Shown here: piece by piece, positions 10,801 through 19,997 of the stretch | Layout of the letters: the number at the start of each line of letters is the position of its first letter | Numbering within the stretch: the first letter of the stretch is position 1 | From: Syntrophotalea acetylenivorans | Lineage (GTDB): Bacteria; Desulfobacterota; Desulfuromonadia; Desulfuromonadales; Syntrophotaleaceae | DNA length: 64,000 bases | Assembly: GCF_001887775.1 (NCBI RefSeq) | Contig: NZ_CP015519.1 | Coordinates: 3,036,001-3,100,000 of the forward strand | Direction of reading: 5' to 3' | Notes under the pieces: generated by a model | Seen by the model: only the letters and a program-made list of their open reading frames with translations | What the model was told of the DNA's origin: nothing | The model's database searches: none | Position numbers and translations under genes: made by a program

Positions 10801-11145
10801 CTATTTCAAAGGGGGGGTAAAGAGGGCCAGCAATTCAACAGGCTCTTCTCCAACGTTCTTTAGATTATGAGACACGCCCGCTGGCGCCACCACACAGCAG
10901 CCGGCGGTGAGGACGGTTTCTTTCCCGTTCATGGTGCAGAGGGCTTCGCCTCCAAGGATATAAAAGGTTTCGGCCTGCTGGTCATGGGTGTGTGGCCGAA
11001 TTTCACCGCCGACTTCGATGCGGCCGCGATGAACGGAGAGGGCAGGGTTGAGGGTTGCCGTAACCACGTCGCGCAAAAAGAAGCGATCGTGGGCCGGGTG
11101 GGCATATTCTTCCTGCTCCGGGGTACGAACGATGGTTCCTTTCAT
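10801..11145 (-). CDS. Small single-domain cupin protein
   Basis: A 114-residue protein that is essentially one cupin barrel. Motif 1 is in PHTHDQQAETFYILGGEA (metal-ligand pattern H-x-H-x5-E), and motif 2 is in VVAPAGVSHNLKNVGEEP (P, G and H retained). It probably binds a metal; substrate and role are unknown. Start MKGTIVRTPEQ (ATG at 11145) is chosen because AGGAGA lies 7 bases upstream; a longer frame to 11208 adds 21 residues. It is a single gene with the IS481 element downstream, which may have cut it off from its terminator. Confidence 0.8.
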   Translation of the reverse strand: MKGTIVRTPEQEEYAHPAHDRFFLRDVVTATLNPALSVHRGRIEVGGEIRPHTHDQQAETFYILGGEALCTMNGKETVLTAGCCVVAPAGVSHNLKNVGEEPVELLALFTPPLK

Positions 11146-11208
11146 GATGGTCTCCTGGAATTGGCTGAAACTTGTAACTTCAACTTCGCCGTTTTCGGCC
11201 GGGAACAC

Positions 11209-11549
11209 ACGTAGTAACGTAAGGGTTTCTGCATGGCTTGTTGCTGGTTTTAAAGGCTTTCACACCAGCAAAACATAGGCCCCAACTCTGCAAAAGATGC
11301 GGACCGAGTGTCTTCGGAGGCAACCGTCGCAAGAGAGGGAGCCGCATAAAACCACCGTCATTGCAAAACGATTTACAGCCTGTTGCTTCCCCCGCCCCGA
11401 CAATTAACCGCCCCACGCAGTGGCAGCCATTTTTTGCCTACTTTTTGTTGGCTTGGACAAAAAGTAGGGCGTCCGGCGGGACGCGACCCGCCGGTTTTGC
11501 CCCTGAAAGGTTAGATTACAACCAGCAATCCCGCCGGTGTTGCGTATAT
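11209..11549. repeat. Intergenic region with family B palindrome copy 2 (11437-11468)
   Basis: The gap between the cupin gene and alaS has no supported gene. At 11437-11468 the hairpin CCTACTTTTTGT / ACAAAAAGTAGG surrounds an 8-base loop. It is followed by GGCGTCCGGCGGGACGCGACCCGCCGG, given here in pieces GGCGTCCGGCGGGACG and CGACCCGCCGG, a GC-rich inverted repeat. Read in reverse, this layout matches the element at 45371-45600. Confidence 0.65.
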
Positions 11550-14201
11550 TTAAGCAGTCTCCAATGCCTCGGCAATCAGCCCCGGCGCCGCCGCCAAAGC
11601 CTCGTTGAGCTGCTCGGGCTTGCTGCCCCCGGCCTGGGCCAGATCGGGTCGACCGCCACCGCCGCCACCAACCATGGCAGCCAGCTGCTTGATCAGGGCT
11701 CCGGCTTGTAGCCGTTTGGTCAGATCTTTGGTCACCGCCACCAGCAGCCCGGCTTTTCCGCCATGGGCACCGCCGAGAATCAATACCCCCGATTCCATGC
11801 GGTCACGAACCTGATCGGCCAATTCGCGCAGCGCTTTACCGTCAAGGTTGTCGGCGCGACCGCAAACCAGCTGGACCCCGGCCACCTCGCTTGCCTGGTT
11901 GAGCAGGTCGCCTGCCTGGTCAGCGTTGAGTTTGCCTTGCAGAGCTTCAACTTCCCGTTCCAGTTCTTTTTGCCGCTCCAGCAGTTTGCGCAGACGGGTT
12001 TCAAGCTGCGGTCGGTCGGTTTTGATCAGAGCCGCCAGCTGGTCGAGGGTCTGCTCCTGTTCGGCGATCAATTCCAGGGCCTTGGTGCCGGTAGCTGCCT
12101 CGATGCGTCGCACTCCGGCGGCGATACCGGTTTCCTGAACGATTTTGAACAGGCCGATATCCCCGGAGGCGCTGGTATGGGTTCCTCCGCAGAGTTCCAT
12201 GCTGAAGTCACCAACCTTAACCACGCGCACCGCTTCGCCGTATTTTTCGCCGAACAGGGCGGTGGCGCCGGCAGCGACTGCTTCGTCGGTAGACATTTGC
12301 TGAGTAGCAACCCGCAGGTTGTTGCGGATGCGCAGGTTGACCTGCTCCTCAATTCGGGCGATCTCTTCAGCGGTTAAGGCCGAGAAATGGATGAAGTCGA
12401 AGCGCAACCGCTCGGGCGTTACCAGGGAGCCGGCCTGCTGAACGTGCTCACCGAGGGTTTCGATCAGCACTTTTTGCAGAATGTGGGTGCTGGTGTGGTT
12501 GAGTGCTGTAGCTTGACGCAGGGCTTTATCGACCTTCAACTCGGCATTGGCACCCTTGGCGATGCTGCCGGAAACGATCTTGCCCACATGCACAGTCAAT
12601 TCCGGCAAGGGCTTTTTGGTGTCACTGATCGCCACCTTGCCGGTGGCCGTGGTCAGTTCGCCTCGGTCGCCGGTCTGACCGCCCGATTCGCCGTAGAATG
12701 GAGTGGAGGCGGTGATGATTTCTACCTCGTTGTCCTGGTCGGCGCGGGTCACTGGCTGACCGTCACGCAGAATGGCAACGATTTCGGAGTTGGCGGTAAG
12801 GTTGTCGTAACCGTTGAATTCGCTGCGCAGGCCATCTTCGACCAGTTGCCGGTAGATACCGGCTACGGCTTCTTCTCCGGAGCCCTTCCAGTGCTCACGG
12901 GCCTTGCGTCGCTGTTCTTCCATAGCGCTGTCGAAACCCGCCTCGTCGATGGTGATGCTCTCGCCGGCAACGATGTCGGCGGTGAGGTCGAGGGGGAAGC
13001 CGAAGGTGTCATAGAGGCGGAAGGCGATCTCTCCGGGAAGGACGGTTTGCTTCTCCTGCTGCAGGCGAGCGACCTCGTCGGTCAGGATACGCAGGCCGTT
13101 GTCCAGGGTCTGGATGAAGCGTTCTTCCTCGTTCTTGACTACTTTGGCCACGTAGTCGGTACGCTGGGCCATTTCAGGATAGGCCTCAGCCATCGATTCG
13201 AGAACGAACACCGTGCTGCGGTAAAGGACCGGCTCGTCGAAGCCGAGCATCTTGGCGTGGCGGGCGGCACGACGCATGATGCGCCGCAGTACGTAGCCTC
13301 GCCCTTCGTTGCTTGGCAGCACGCCGTCGGCAATGAGAAAGGCGGTGGCCCGGCTGTGGTCGGCGATGACCCGCATGGAGACATCCTGTTCCTCGTCGTC
13401 GCCGTATTTTTTACCGGCCAGTTTCTCGATGTAGGCGATAATGCCTCGCAGCAGGTCGCAGTCGTAGTTGCTCTGTACCCCTTGAACCACGGCAGCGATG
13501 CGCTCCAGGCCCATGCCGGTGTCGATGGAGGGTTTCGGCAATGGGGTCAGCACACCGTCGGCACTGCGGTCGAACTGCATGAAAACCAGGTTCCACAGTT
13601 CCAGGTACCGGTCGCAGTCGCAGCTGCCGATGCCGCAATCGGGACCGCAGGACATGGACTCGCCCTGGTCGATATGAATCTCCGAGCAGGGACCGCAGGG
13701 TCCTGTGTCTCCCATGGACCAGAAGTTGTCTTTTTCATCCATGCGAATGACCCGTTCTTCCGGCAGGCCGATTTGATCCCGCCAGATGGCGAAGGCCTCG
13801 TCGTCATCCTGGAATACGGTGATCCACAGCTTGGAGACGGGCAGCTCCATCTCAACGGTAAGAAACTCCCAGGCGTAGCGAATGGCGTCTTCCTTGAAAT
13901 AGTCGCCAAAGGAGAAGTTTCCAAGCATCTCGAAAAAAGTGTGATGGCGGGCGGTCCGTCCGACATTCTCAAGGTCGTTATGCTTTCCTCCGGCCCGAAC
14001 GCATTTCTGTGCGGAAGAAGCTCGCACGTAGTCACGCTTTTCGCGCCCCAAAAAAACGTCCTTGAACTGGTTCATGCCGGCGTTGATGAACAGCAGGGTC
14101 GGATCGTTGTGGGGGATCAGCGGAGAGGATGGAACCAAGGTGTGGTTACGTTCCTTGAAGTAGCACAAAAAACGGCTGCGGATTTCATTGGCTGTGAGCA
14201 T
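11550..14201 (-). CDS. alaS: Alanine-tRNA ligase
   Basis: Class II aminoacyl-tRNA synthetase charging tRNA-Ala; cytoplasmic. The 883 residues cover the full set: catalytic domain from residue 1 ([16 protein letters not shown] at the start), tRNA-recognition region, an editing domain with zinc-binding HTSTH near 570 and [13 protein letters not shown] near 668, and a C-Ala domain with the glycine-rich [15 protein letters not shown] near the end. A long antisense frame exists across this gene and is ignored. It is the last gene of the recA-pilT-recX series; a degenerate palindrome occupies the gap to recX. Confidence 0.98.
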   Translation of the reverse strand: MLTANEIRSRFLCYFKERNHTLVPSSPLIPHNDPTLLFINAGMNQFKDVFLGREKRDYVRASSAQKCVRAGGKHNDLENVGRTARHHTFFEMLGNFSFGDYFKEDAIRYAWEFLTVEMELPVSKLWITVFQDDDEAFAIWRDQIGLPEERVIRMDEKDNFWSMGDTGPCGPCSEIHIDQGESMSCGPDCGIGSCDCDRYLELWNLVFMQFDRSADGVLTPLPKPSIDTGMGLERIAAVVQGVQSNYDCDLLRGIIAYIEKLAGKKYGDDEEQDVSMRVIADHSRATAFLIADGVLPSNEGRGYVLRRIMRRAARHAKMLGFDEPVLYRSTVFVLESMAEAYPEMAQRTDYVAKVVKNEEERFIQTLDNGLRILTDEVARLQQEKQTVLPGEIAFRLYDTFGFPLDLTADIVAGESITIDEAGFDSAMEEQRRKAREHWKGSGEEAVAGIYRQLVEDGLRSEFNGYDNLTANSEIVAILRDGQPVTRADQDNEVEIITASTPFYGESGGQTGDRGELTTATGKVAISDTKKPLPELTVHVGKIVSGSIAKGANAELKVDKALRQATALNHTSTHILQKVLIETLGEHVQQAGSLVTPERLRFDFIHFSALTAEEIARIEEQVNLRIRNNLRVATQQMSTDEAVAAGATALFGEKYGEAVRVVKVGDFSMELCGGTHTSASGDIGLFKIVQETGIAAGVRRIEAATGTKALELIAEQEQTLDQLAALIKTDRPQLETRLRKLLERQKELEREVEALQGKLNADQAGDLLNQASEVAGVQLVCGRADNLDGKALRELADQVRDRMESGVLILGGAHGGKAGLLVAVTKDLTKRLQAGALIKQLAAMVGGGGGGRPDLAQAGGSKPEQLNEALAAAPGLIAEALETA

Positions 14202-14224
14202 GAGCGGTATCTGTTACCTTTCTT

Positions 14225-14332
14225 GATGACGTCGCAAAAAGTCCAACCCGTGGCGATGCAGTGCTCTCGGGATTTTGTGCCTTTACCCCTGAAAAGCCGC
14301 TACGCCTTGTAGGTCGCTTTTGTTTAGCCACC
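14225..14332. repeat. Degenerate palindromic element, family A copy 4
   Basis: Starts GATGACGTCGCAAAAAGTCC and ends CGCTTTTGTTTAGCCACC, the diverged ends of the approximately 126-bp family seen at 29093, 29237 and 48580. The centre (GGGATTTTGTGCCTTTACCCCTG) is altered. It covers the alaS-recX gap and includes the recX stop codon (14324-14326). Confidence 0.6.
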
Positions 14333-14803
14333 GCATGGTTTTTTCAATTGTTCCAATATGGTCGCCAGGGCGAAGCCCCGGCGTAAAAAATAATTGACGA
14401 CGCGGCGTCTCTCCCGGTCGTCAGCCAGTCGATAGTCAAAGGAAGCAAAGCGTCGCTCAAGCAGTTCGTCGAGCAGTGTCTCCTCCTTGAAATCACTTTG
14501 CAGTTCCGCCAGGGTCTGCTCGACAAGCTCTTCAGCGACGCCGGCAAGCTGCAACTCTCTTTGCAGCCGTCTTCCGACAGCCCGGCCGTTGGTCAGCAAT
14601 TGGCGGGCTTTGCAGCGGGCAAAACGACTGTCATCAACGTAGCCGTATTCCCGGCAGCGGTCCACTGCAGCGGTTACTTCATCGGCCTCGAACCCTTTGC
14701 GCCGCAGTCTGGATGTCAGTTCTTTTTCGCTGCGTTCGCGGGTCTTAAGCAGCTGCACGGCAGCGTTGAAGGCGTCATTCCTGACCATTGCCCTCGGGTA
14801 CAT
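14324..14803 (-). CDS. recX: Regulatory protein RecX
   Basis: RecX binds RecA filaments and limits RecA activity. The 159-residue, mostly helical, basic protein shows family features such as SEKELTSRLRRKGF, YGYVDDSRFARC and a C-terminal RRRVVNYFLRRGFA. The start could be ATG 14803 or ATG 14788 (MVRNDAF); both overlap the pilT 3' end, so translation is coupled to pilT. Its position downstream of recA and pilT supports the call. The stop codon lies within a palindromic repeat, so the last residues (PCGG) may be repeat-derived. Confidence 0.9.
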   Translation of the reverse strand: MYPRAMVRNDAFNAAVQLLKTRERSEKELTSRLRRKGFEADEVTAAVDRCREYGYVDDSRFARCKARQLLTNGRAVGRRLQRELQLAGVAEELVEQTLAELQSDFKEETLLDELLERRFASFDYRLADDRERRRVVNYFLRRGFALATILEQLKKPCGG

Positions 14804-15941
14804 TCTCTGTTTCGTTCTGCTGCTCTGCTTCGTGGGAGTGCTCGAAATCGTCCCAGCTCAAATCCGAGGTAGAAGAGATACCGGAGGCTTTGAGTTTGAA
14901 GTCGTCGGGGTTGGAACTTTGACGCAGGGCTTCTTCAAAACTGATGAGATTCTGTTTGTAAAGAGTCATCAGGGACTGGTCGAAGGTCTGCATGCCGTAG
15001 GAGACATAACCCTGCTGAATAGTATCGCGCAGCAGTTTGGTCTTTTCCCGGTCATCGATGAGGTCGCGGGTGCGAGCGGTGGAGACCATGACCTCTACCG
15101 CCGGGACACGACCCTTGCCATCAGCCATTGGTACCAGGCGTTGAGAGATGACTGCCTTGAGGATGCCGGACAGTTGGGCGCGGATCTGGCGGTGCTGATG
15201 GGGCGGAAATACCGAAATAATACGGTTGATCGACTCCGGTGCGTCGACGGTGTGTAGCGTGGCGAGGACCAGATGCCCGGTTTCTGCGGCATGCAGGGCC
15301 GTTTCTACCGTCTCCTGGTCTCGCATCTCGCCGACCAGAATTACGTCGGGGTCCTGGCGTAGGGCATATTTAAGAGCAGTGGGAAAGTTTTCCGTATCAC
15401 TGCCGATTTCCCGTTGGTTAATGATTGACTTGCGGTCCTTGTGAAGGAATTCGATGGGATCTTCGACGGTGATGATATGCACGGTGCGCTGGCTGTTGAT
15501 GTAGTCGATCATCGCCGCCAGGGTGGTGGACTTGCCGGAGCCGGTGGCGCCGGTAACCAATACCAGCCCGCGGGATTCCATGGCGACTTTTTTAACCACC
15601 GGCGGCAGGACCAGGTCGTCAATCTTGGGGATTAAAAAAGGTATGACACGAAACACCATGGTGATGCTGCCGCGCTGGCTGAAGACATTGGCACGGAAGC
15701 GCCCCAGGCCGGGAACACCATAGGCCATATCGATTTCGTGGGTCTCTTCGAAATGGCGCCGACGTTTCTCGTTCATGATGGCAAAGGCCATCTGTTTGGT
15801 GTCGTCGGCGCTGATTCGCTCGGCCTTGGGCAATGGCCGCAAGGCACCATCGATACGATAGATCGGCGGCAGGCCCGGTTTGATGTGGATATCCGAAGCC
15901 TTGGCCTTAAGAGCTACTGTGAGGATTTCATTCAGTTCCAT
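14775..15941 (-). CDS. pilT: PilT-type twitching motility ATPase
   Basis: Secretion-type hexameric ATPase that retracts type IV pili at the cytoplasmic membrane. From [12 protein letters not shown] the protein has 388 residues: an N-terminal PAS-like domain with SDIHI near 16-20, Walker [10 protein letters not shown] at 131-139, an Asp box in [21 protein letters not shown] and a His box in [11 protein letters not shown]. The C-terminal tail after about residue 350 is acidic. The start at 15941 overlaps the recA stop by 14 bp; an ATG at 15950 is also possible. The recA-pilT-recX order is known in related genomes. Several PilT paralogues are common in this group, so motility itself is not proven. 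Confidence 0.93.
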   Translation of the reverse strand: MELNEILTVALKAKASDIHIKPGLPPIYRIDGALRPLPKAERISADDTKQMAFAIMNEKRRRHFEETHEIDMAYGVPGLGRFRANVFSQRGSITMVFRVIPFLIPKIDDLVLPPVVKKVAMESRGLVLVTGATGSGKSTTLAAMIDYINSQRTVHIITVEDPIEFLHKDRKSIINQREIGSDTENFPTALKYALRQDPDVILVGEMRDQETVETALHAAETGHLVLATLHTVDAPESINRIISVFPPHQHRQIRAQLSGILKAVISQRLVPMADGKGRVPAVEVMVSTARTRDLIDDREKTKLLRDTIQQGYVSYGMQTFDQSLMTLYKQNLISFEEALRQSSNPDDFKLKASGISSTSDLSWDDFEHSHEAEQQNETENVPEGNGQE

Positions 15942-16965
15942 GGCTGCCATCCGCTGCAACGGCGGCCGGCGTTGCCAGGCCGAAGTGCTCAAAGAGTTTT
16001 CGTTCGATAGACAGACTCATGTCCGGGTGTTCGCGCAGAAACAGCTTGGCATTTTCCCGGCCCTGACCGATGCGCTCGCCTTCAAAGGAATACCAGGCGC
16101 CGCTCTTGTCGATAATATCGTTGGCCGCACCCAGATCGACCAGATCCCCCTCGCGGGAGATACCTTCGCCGTACATGATGTCGAACTCCGCTTCTTTAAA
16201 GGGGGGCGCGACTTTGTTTTTGACCACCTTGACCCGGGTACGGTTTCCGATCACATCCTGGCCCTGTTTGAGGGCGGCGATGCGGCGGATGTCCATACGG
16301 ACAGAAGAGTAGAATTTGAGGGCGTTGCCGCCGGTGGTGGTTTCCGGGTTGCCGAACATGACGCCGATTTTCATGCGGATCTGGTTGATGAAGATCAGAC
16401 TGCAATTCGACTTGCTGATGGTACCCGTCAGCTTGCGCAGGGCCTGGGACATGAGTCGAGCCTGCAAGCCCATGTGCGAGTCGCCCATCTCCCCTTCGAT
16501 TTCGGCCCGCGGTACCAGGGCGGCAACGGAGTCGACCACCAGCACGTCGATAGCGCCGCTACGCACCAGCACCTCGGTTATCTCCAGAGCCTGTTCACCG
16601 GTGTCGGGCTGAGAGACCAGCAGGTCGTCGGTCTTGACCCCCAGCTTGCGGGCATAGTTGATGTCCAAGGCGTGCTCGGCATCGACAAAGGCAGCGATGC
16701 CGCCTTTTTTCTGTGCCTCGGCGACAATATGCAGGGCCAGAGTCGTCTTGCCAGAAGATTCGGGGCCATAGATTTCAACAATACGGCCGCGGGGGATACC
16801 GCCGACCCCGAGGGCCAGATCGACGCTAAGCGCGCCGGTGGGGATGACCTCGATATCGGGCATGGCGGTGTCTTCGCCGAGGCGCATGATGCTGCCCTTA
16901 CCGAACTGTTTTTCAATCTGGCTCATGGCCAGGTCGATGGCGCGATCGCGGTTGTTGTCGCTCAT
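15928..16965 (-). CDS. recA: RecA recombinase
   Basis: ATP-dependent strand-exchange protein of homologous recombination and co-protease in the SOS response. The 345 residues include Walker A GPESSGKT at 67-74, Walker [13 protein letters not shown] near 139-150 and the DNA-binding loops. The very C-terminus is short and only mildly acidic. No LexA-type operator was recognised in the 33 bp before thpR, and the gene appears to be read from upstream cinA/thpR. Confidence 0.98.
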   Translation of the reverse strand: MSDNNRDRAIDLAMSQIEKQFGKGSIMRLGEDTAMPDIEVIPTGALSVDLALGVGGIPRGRIVEIYGPESSGKTTLALHIVAEAQKKGGIAAFVDAEHALDINYARKLGVKTDDLLVSQPDTGEQALEITEVLVRSGAIDVLVVDSVAALVPRAEIEGEMGDSHMGLQARLMSQALRKLTGTISKSNCSLIFINQIRMKIGVMFGNPETTTGGNALKFYSSVRMDIRRIAALKQGQDVIGNRTRVKVVKNKVAPPFKEAEFDIMYGEGISREGDLVDLGAANDIIDKSGAWYSFEGERIGQGRENAKLFLREHPDMSLSIERKLFEHFGLATPAAVAADGSHGTE

Positions 16966-16998
16966 ATGGTTAAAATCCTTTGGTGGTTAAAGGTCGTT

Positions 16999-17577
16999 TT
17001 AAGGTTGTACTCCGGTCAGCGACACCCTGTGTCGTGGCAGGTGCAAAGCCCCTCGGGGGCCGAGTCGGCTTTCATAGAGAACCAGTTGGTCGAGTTGTGC
17101 ACTGCCGCAGTCACGATCGCTAAACGATTCGAGTATCCGGCCGGCTCCGGGATGGGACTTCCGGCTGCGGCCAAGGGTCAGATGGGGCACAAAGGGCCGA
17201 TCGTCAACTGGCAGCTGCAGAGTGCGTAACTCCGTTGCCAGGGCTTCATGTATTTGGGTCAAGGTGCGGCCGCCGTCAATGCCCAGCCAGACCACCCGTG
17301 GTCTGCTACGGGAAGGAAATGCGCCGACTCCTGAAAAAGTCGCTGTGACGGGCGGCTGCAAATCACCTATCGATAGCATAGAACTACCGAGTCTTTCAAG
17401 GGAATCTTCTGCAATATCGCCGAGAAAGGCCAGGGTCAGATGGATGGTTTCCGGCTTCACCCAGCGCACTCCCGGTAGATCCTTCGCCAACTCCTGTTGC
17501 AGTTTGCCGATGATCCGCAGGGAAGCTTCGGGCAGTGGCATGGCGACAAAGGCGCGCACTTTAGTCAGAGCCGGCAT
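16999..17577 (-). CDS. thpR: RNA 2',3'-cyclic phosphodiesterase (2H family)
   Basis: A 192-residue protein of the 2H phosphoesterase fold, formerly called 2'-5' RNA ligase LigT. The two catalytic HxTx motifs are both present: HLTL at 46-49 and HLTL at 132-135. It is expected to hydrolyse 2',3'-cyclic ends on RNA; the physiological substrate in bacteria is uncertain. It lies 16 bp downstream of cinA and 33 bp upstream of recA, so it is part of the operon pgpA-cinA-thpR-recA-pilT-recX. Confidence 0.93.
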   Translation of the reverse strand: MPALTKVRAFVAMPLPEASLRIIGKLQQELAKDLPGVRWVKPETIHLTLAFLGDIAEDSLERLGSSMLSIGDLQPPVTATFSGVGAFPSRSRPRVVWLGIDGGRTLTQIHEALATELRTLQLPVDDRPFVPHLTLGRSRKSHPGAGRILESFSDRDCGSAQLDQLVLYESRLGPRGALHLPRHRVSLTGVQP

Positions 17578-17593
17578 TCAGTTGTCCTGTTAT

Positions 17594-18832
17594 TCACAGT
17601 CGGGAGTTCAGATAACGGCGGACCCATTCCAAAGCCATGCAGCTGGCCATACGGCGAATTCGATCCCTCTCGCCGCTGAAGCGGTAGCCTTTAACCTGTT
17701 CGTTTTGTCCGTCGCTGAGGGCAAGGAATACCGTGCCTACCGGTTTTTCAGGGGAGCCTCCATCGGGGCCGGCAATACCAGTGATGGCCAATCCCAGGTC
17801 ACTGCCGGCCGTGGAGCGGATGCCTCGGGCCATAGCCAGTGCACAGGCTTCACTGACCGCGCCGGGGTTTTGCAGAATCTCGGGCGGTACCTGCAACCAG
17901 TCATGTTTGGCAGTATTGGAGTAGGTCACGGCGCCCCGTTCGAAAAAGGCCGAGGCGCCGGGTAATTCGGTGAGCATTCCGGCGACTATTCCGCCGGTGC
18001 ACGATTCGGCCAGGGCAATGGTCAGGCCGGCATCGGTGAGCATGCGACCGACGTTGCCGGCCAGAGTCTCCTGGCCGTTGGCAAATACATAGGGTTCCAG
18101 CAGCTGGCGGGTTTGAACTTCGGCTCGGTCGAGGAGTGGTTCTGCCGACTCGCCGCTGGCCCGGAGTTTGACATGGACGAAGGGGAAATCGACACCGAAG
18201 GCCAGGGCAACGCCGGTGGGCAAGGTCTGCCCATCGAACAATTCTTCGACCCTTGGCTCCGAAAGGCCAAAGACCTTAAGTATACGTTCCTGCAGGGGGG
18301 CGGTTCCACCGCTGCGTTGTTGTATGCGCGGGAGTACCTGTTGTTCGAGCATGTCAACCATTTCTTTGGGCACTCCCGGCAAAAAGAACAGATCGCAGTT
18401 CTGTTGGTGCAGGGTGAAGCCGGGGGCGGTGCCCAGGCGATTGCCGAGGATGGTCGATTTTAATGGAAGCAGGGCCTGCTTTTCGTTGCGCGGGTTCATC
18501 TCCATATTGCGCTTGGCAAAAAAGGCCCGAATCTGAGCCAACGCTTCATCGTTGAGAACCAGACGCCGACCGAAGGCCTTGGCAGCGATCCGTGCGGTGA
18601 GGTCGTCTTCGGTAGGGCCGAGGCCACCGGTGACGATGACCACTTCCCGTTTGCCGGCCAGGTCGCACAGGGCGCTTTCGATTTCCTCCTCAACATCACC
18701 CACAACCCGGGATTCCCCCACGGTATAGCCGTGAGCGCCGAGAATGCCGGCGATGCGCGAGGTGTTGGTGTCGGCCATCTCGCCATTGATCAGTTCATCG
18801 CCGGTGGCAAGTACGGCAATATTGAGACTCAT
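17594..18832 (-). CDS. cinA: CinA: nicotinamide-nucleotide amidohydrolase family protein
   Basis: A 412-residue two-domain protein. The N-terminal MoCF-like domain (starting MSLNIAVLATGDELINGE) belongs to the CinA/ADP-ribose pyrophosphatase group, and the C-terminal PncC domain from about 250 on carries LAESCTGGIVAGMLTELPG, linked to deamidation of NMN. The role is pyridine-nucleotide salvage or repair. Start at 18832 overlaps the pgpA stop by four bases (ATGA); a start at 18859 would add nine residues inside pgpA. It precedes thpR and recA; cinA next to recA is widespread. Confidence 0.95.
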   Translation of the reverse strand: MSLNIAVLATGDELINGEMADTNTSRIAGILGAHGYTVGESRVVGDVEEEIESALCDLAGKREVVIVTGGLGPTEDDLTARIAAKAFGRRLVLNDEALAQIRAFFAKRNMEMNPRNEKQALLPLKSTILGNRLGTAPGFTLHQQNCDLFFLPGVPKEMVDMLEQQVLPRIQQRSGGTAPLQERILKVFGLSEPRVEELFDGQTLPTGVALAFGVDFPFVHVKLRASGESAEPLLDRAEVQTRQLLEPYVFANGQETLAGNVGRMLTDAGLTIALAESCTGGIVAGMLTELPGASAFFERGAVTYSNTAKHDWLQVPPEILQNPGAVSEACALAMARGIRSTAGSDLGLAITGIAGPDGGSPEKPVGTVFLALSDGQNEQVKGYRFSGERDRIRRMASCMALEWVRRYLNSRL

Positions 18833-19302
18833 GCTCGACCCTCCAGAAAAAATGTCCATAGGAAGAGACCCAGGCGCAAGGACAGGGCCCCGTAGATTCC
18901 AGCAATTACATCATCCAGGACAACCCCGTAGCCGTTTTTCAGGCGTCGATCGAACCAGGACGCCGGGGGTGGTTTGGTGATGTCGAAGATACGGAAGAGA
19001 ATGAAACCGAGGATCGCATTGGTCCAGGAAAAAGGCAGAAACGCCACCGTGAATAGATAACCGACCAGTTCATCAATAACGATGCGGCCGTCATCAACTA
19101 CGCCGTAAATATGACCGGCGGCTCCGGCGGCCCAGAAAGATAAGCAGAGTAAGGCTCCCAAAGTAAGGATGTAGAGAGGCACGGGCAGAGAGGCCAGCAA
19201 GTAAAAAGCCGGAATGCCGGCCAGGGTGCCAACGGTTCCGGGGGCCACGGGGCTGTAGCCGAGGCCGGCATTGCTCGCCAGGCCAAGAACGAAGCGGCGC
19301 AT
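18829..19302 (-). CDS. pgpA: Phosphatidylglycerophosphatase A
   Basis: A 157-residue inner-membrane phosphatase that removes the phosphate of phosphatidylglycerophosphate to give phosphatidylglycerol. Family motifs are GLGYSPVAPGTVGTLAG near 14-30 and VIDELVGYL near 75-83, with FRIFDITKPPPASWFD near 103-118 and DDVIAGIYG near 129-137. About four hydrophobic segments are visible. It is the first gene of the operon running to recX and overlaps cinA by four bases. Confidence 0.94.
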   Translation of the reverse strand: MRRFVLGLASNAGLGYSPVAPGTVGTLAGIPAFYLLASLPVPLYILTLGALLCLSFWAAGAAGHIYGVVDDGRIVIDELVGYLFTVAFLPFSWTNAILGFILFRIFDITKPPPASWFDRRLKNGYGVVLDDVIAGIYGALSLRLGLFLWTFFLEGRA

Positions 19303-19425
19303 GGTTGCTCCTTAGTGTCTAAAAATGAGGGGTAGCTGAGGGCTAACAAGATAGCAATTCGGCTGGCAAAATCAAAGAGGAAATATGGTGGCGAGGAGGG
19401 GGAGCGAAAGGGGCTGGCGGGAAGC

Positions 19426-19677
19426 CTAAAAGACTTCCCACCAGGAGAATTGTGAAAGATTAGGAGTGCATTGCCGGGCCGATGGGCCAGACCGGATAAA
19501 AGAAGGGGGGGCGCCGGTTTTCTTTTTGCCGATATCGGCCATGAAATTCTGAATATCAGGCGACAGCATGAAGTCGGCAAGGGCTTTCGCTCCGGTACGG
19601 TTGACCTGCGGATGGCGGTCCGGGCCGTAGGATTTCGTAGAGATCTGCAGGCTTGGGATGAAGCCAGAACGGGTCAC
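19426..19677 (-). pseudogene. C-terminal remnant of a TupA-like tungstate-binding protein
   Basis: An 83-codon frame contains DRHPQVNRTGAKALADFML followed by SPDIQNFMADIGKKKTGAP. This resembles the last 45 or so residues of TupA/ModA-type periplasmic oxyanion-binding proteins (pattern: HPxVNxxGAKAFADFM, then GxxxxGxPLF). The signal peptide and ligand-binding lobes are missing, and the tail after GAPPSF departs from the family. I call it a decayed gene fragment. It matters because it lies next to the ModE-like operator at 19861. Resemblance was judged by eye. Confidence 0.6.
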
Positions 19678-19840
19678 TTGGCGAAGACTATGGCGTTCGG
19701 ACAGTCAGGGGCAAGTTAATTTTTGTAAAGCCGAGTTTCCTGGGCAATGCGAACTAGCAGGGGCTTAATTTCACGAAACAAGATCGGAAGATCCAAGAGC
19801 GAAAGGCTTTCCGTGGGGATTAATTCGTTATGTAAGTTTG

Positions 19841-19869
19841 TTGACAGCGGTGAATGGGTTCGTTATAGT
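19841..19869 (+). promoter_or_regulatory. Sigma-70 promoter of the TonB receptor gene
   Basis: TTGACA at 19841-19846, a 17-bp spacer, and TATAGT at 19864-19869: close to consensus. It reads toward the receptor start at 19998, leaving a leader of about 120 nt. The 24-bp operator-like palindrome starts three bases before the -10. Confidence 0.8.
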
Positions 19870-19884
19870 CGCGCGATTATAGCG
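19861..19884 (+). promoter_or_regulatory. ModE-like operator 1
   Basis: Half-sites CGTTATA and TATAGCG are separated by exactly 10 bp (GTCGCGCGAT). The reverse complement of the right half is CGCTATA, so the halves differ at one position, and the inner bases extend the symmetry to 10 of 12. Spacing and half-site match the ModE operator as I remember it from E. coli (CGTTATA-N10-CATAACG). It covers the -10 box, where a bound protein would repress. An identical half-site pair occurs at 25556-25579. The identity of the regulator is inferred; no modE gene is in the window. Confidence 0.75.
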
Positions 19885-19997
19885 CTAATTAAAAGTAGAA
19901 TTTGTTGTGAAATGTATTTTGGTCTCGGAAGGCTCTATACAAGGTTTGCGACCCATGGAGTCCCCAATAACGATGAAAGATGAAAACAGGAGGAACT

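Noticed and set aside
12387-14312. 641-codon open frame antisense to alaS
   Set aside because: GC-rich mirror frame of a certain gene; no family match and low-complexity composition. The same reasoning removes 46518-48371 (antisense purH), 41004-42230 (antisense thiC), 1875-3095 (antisense argG) and 35239-36186 (antisense RND).
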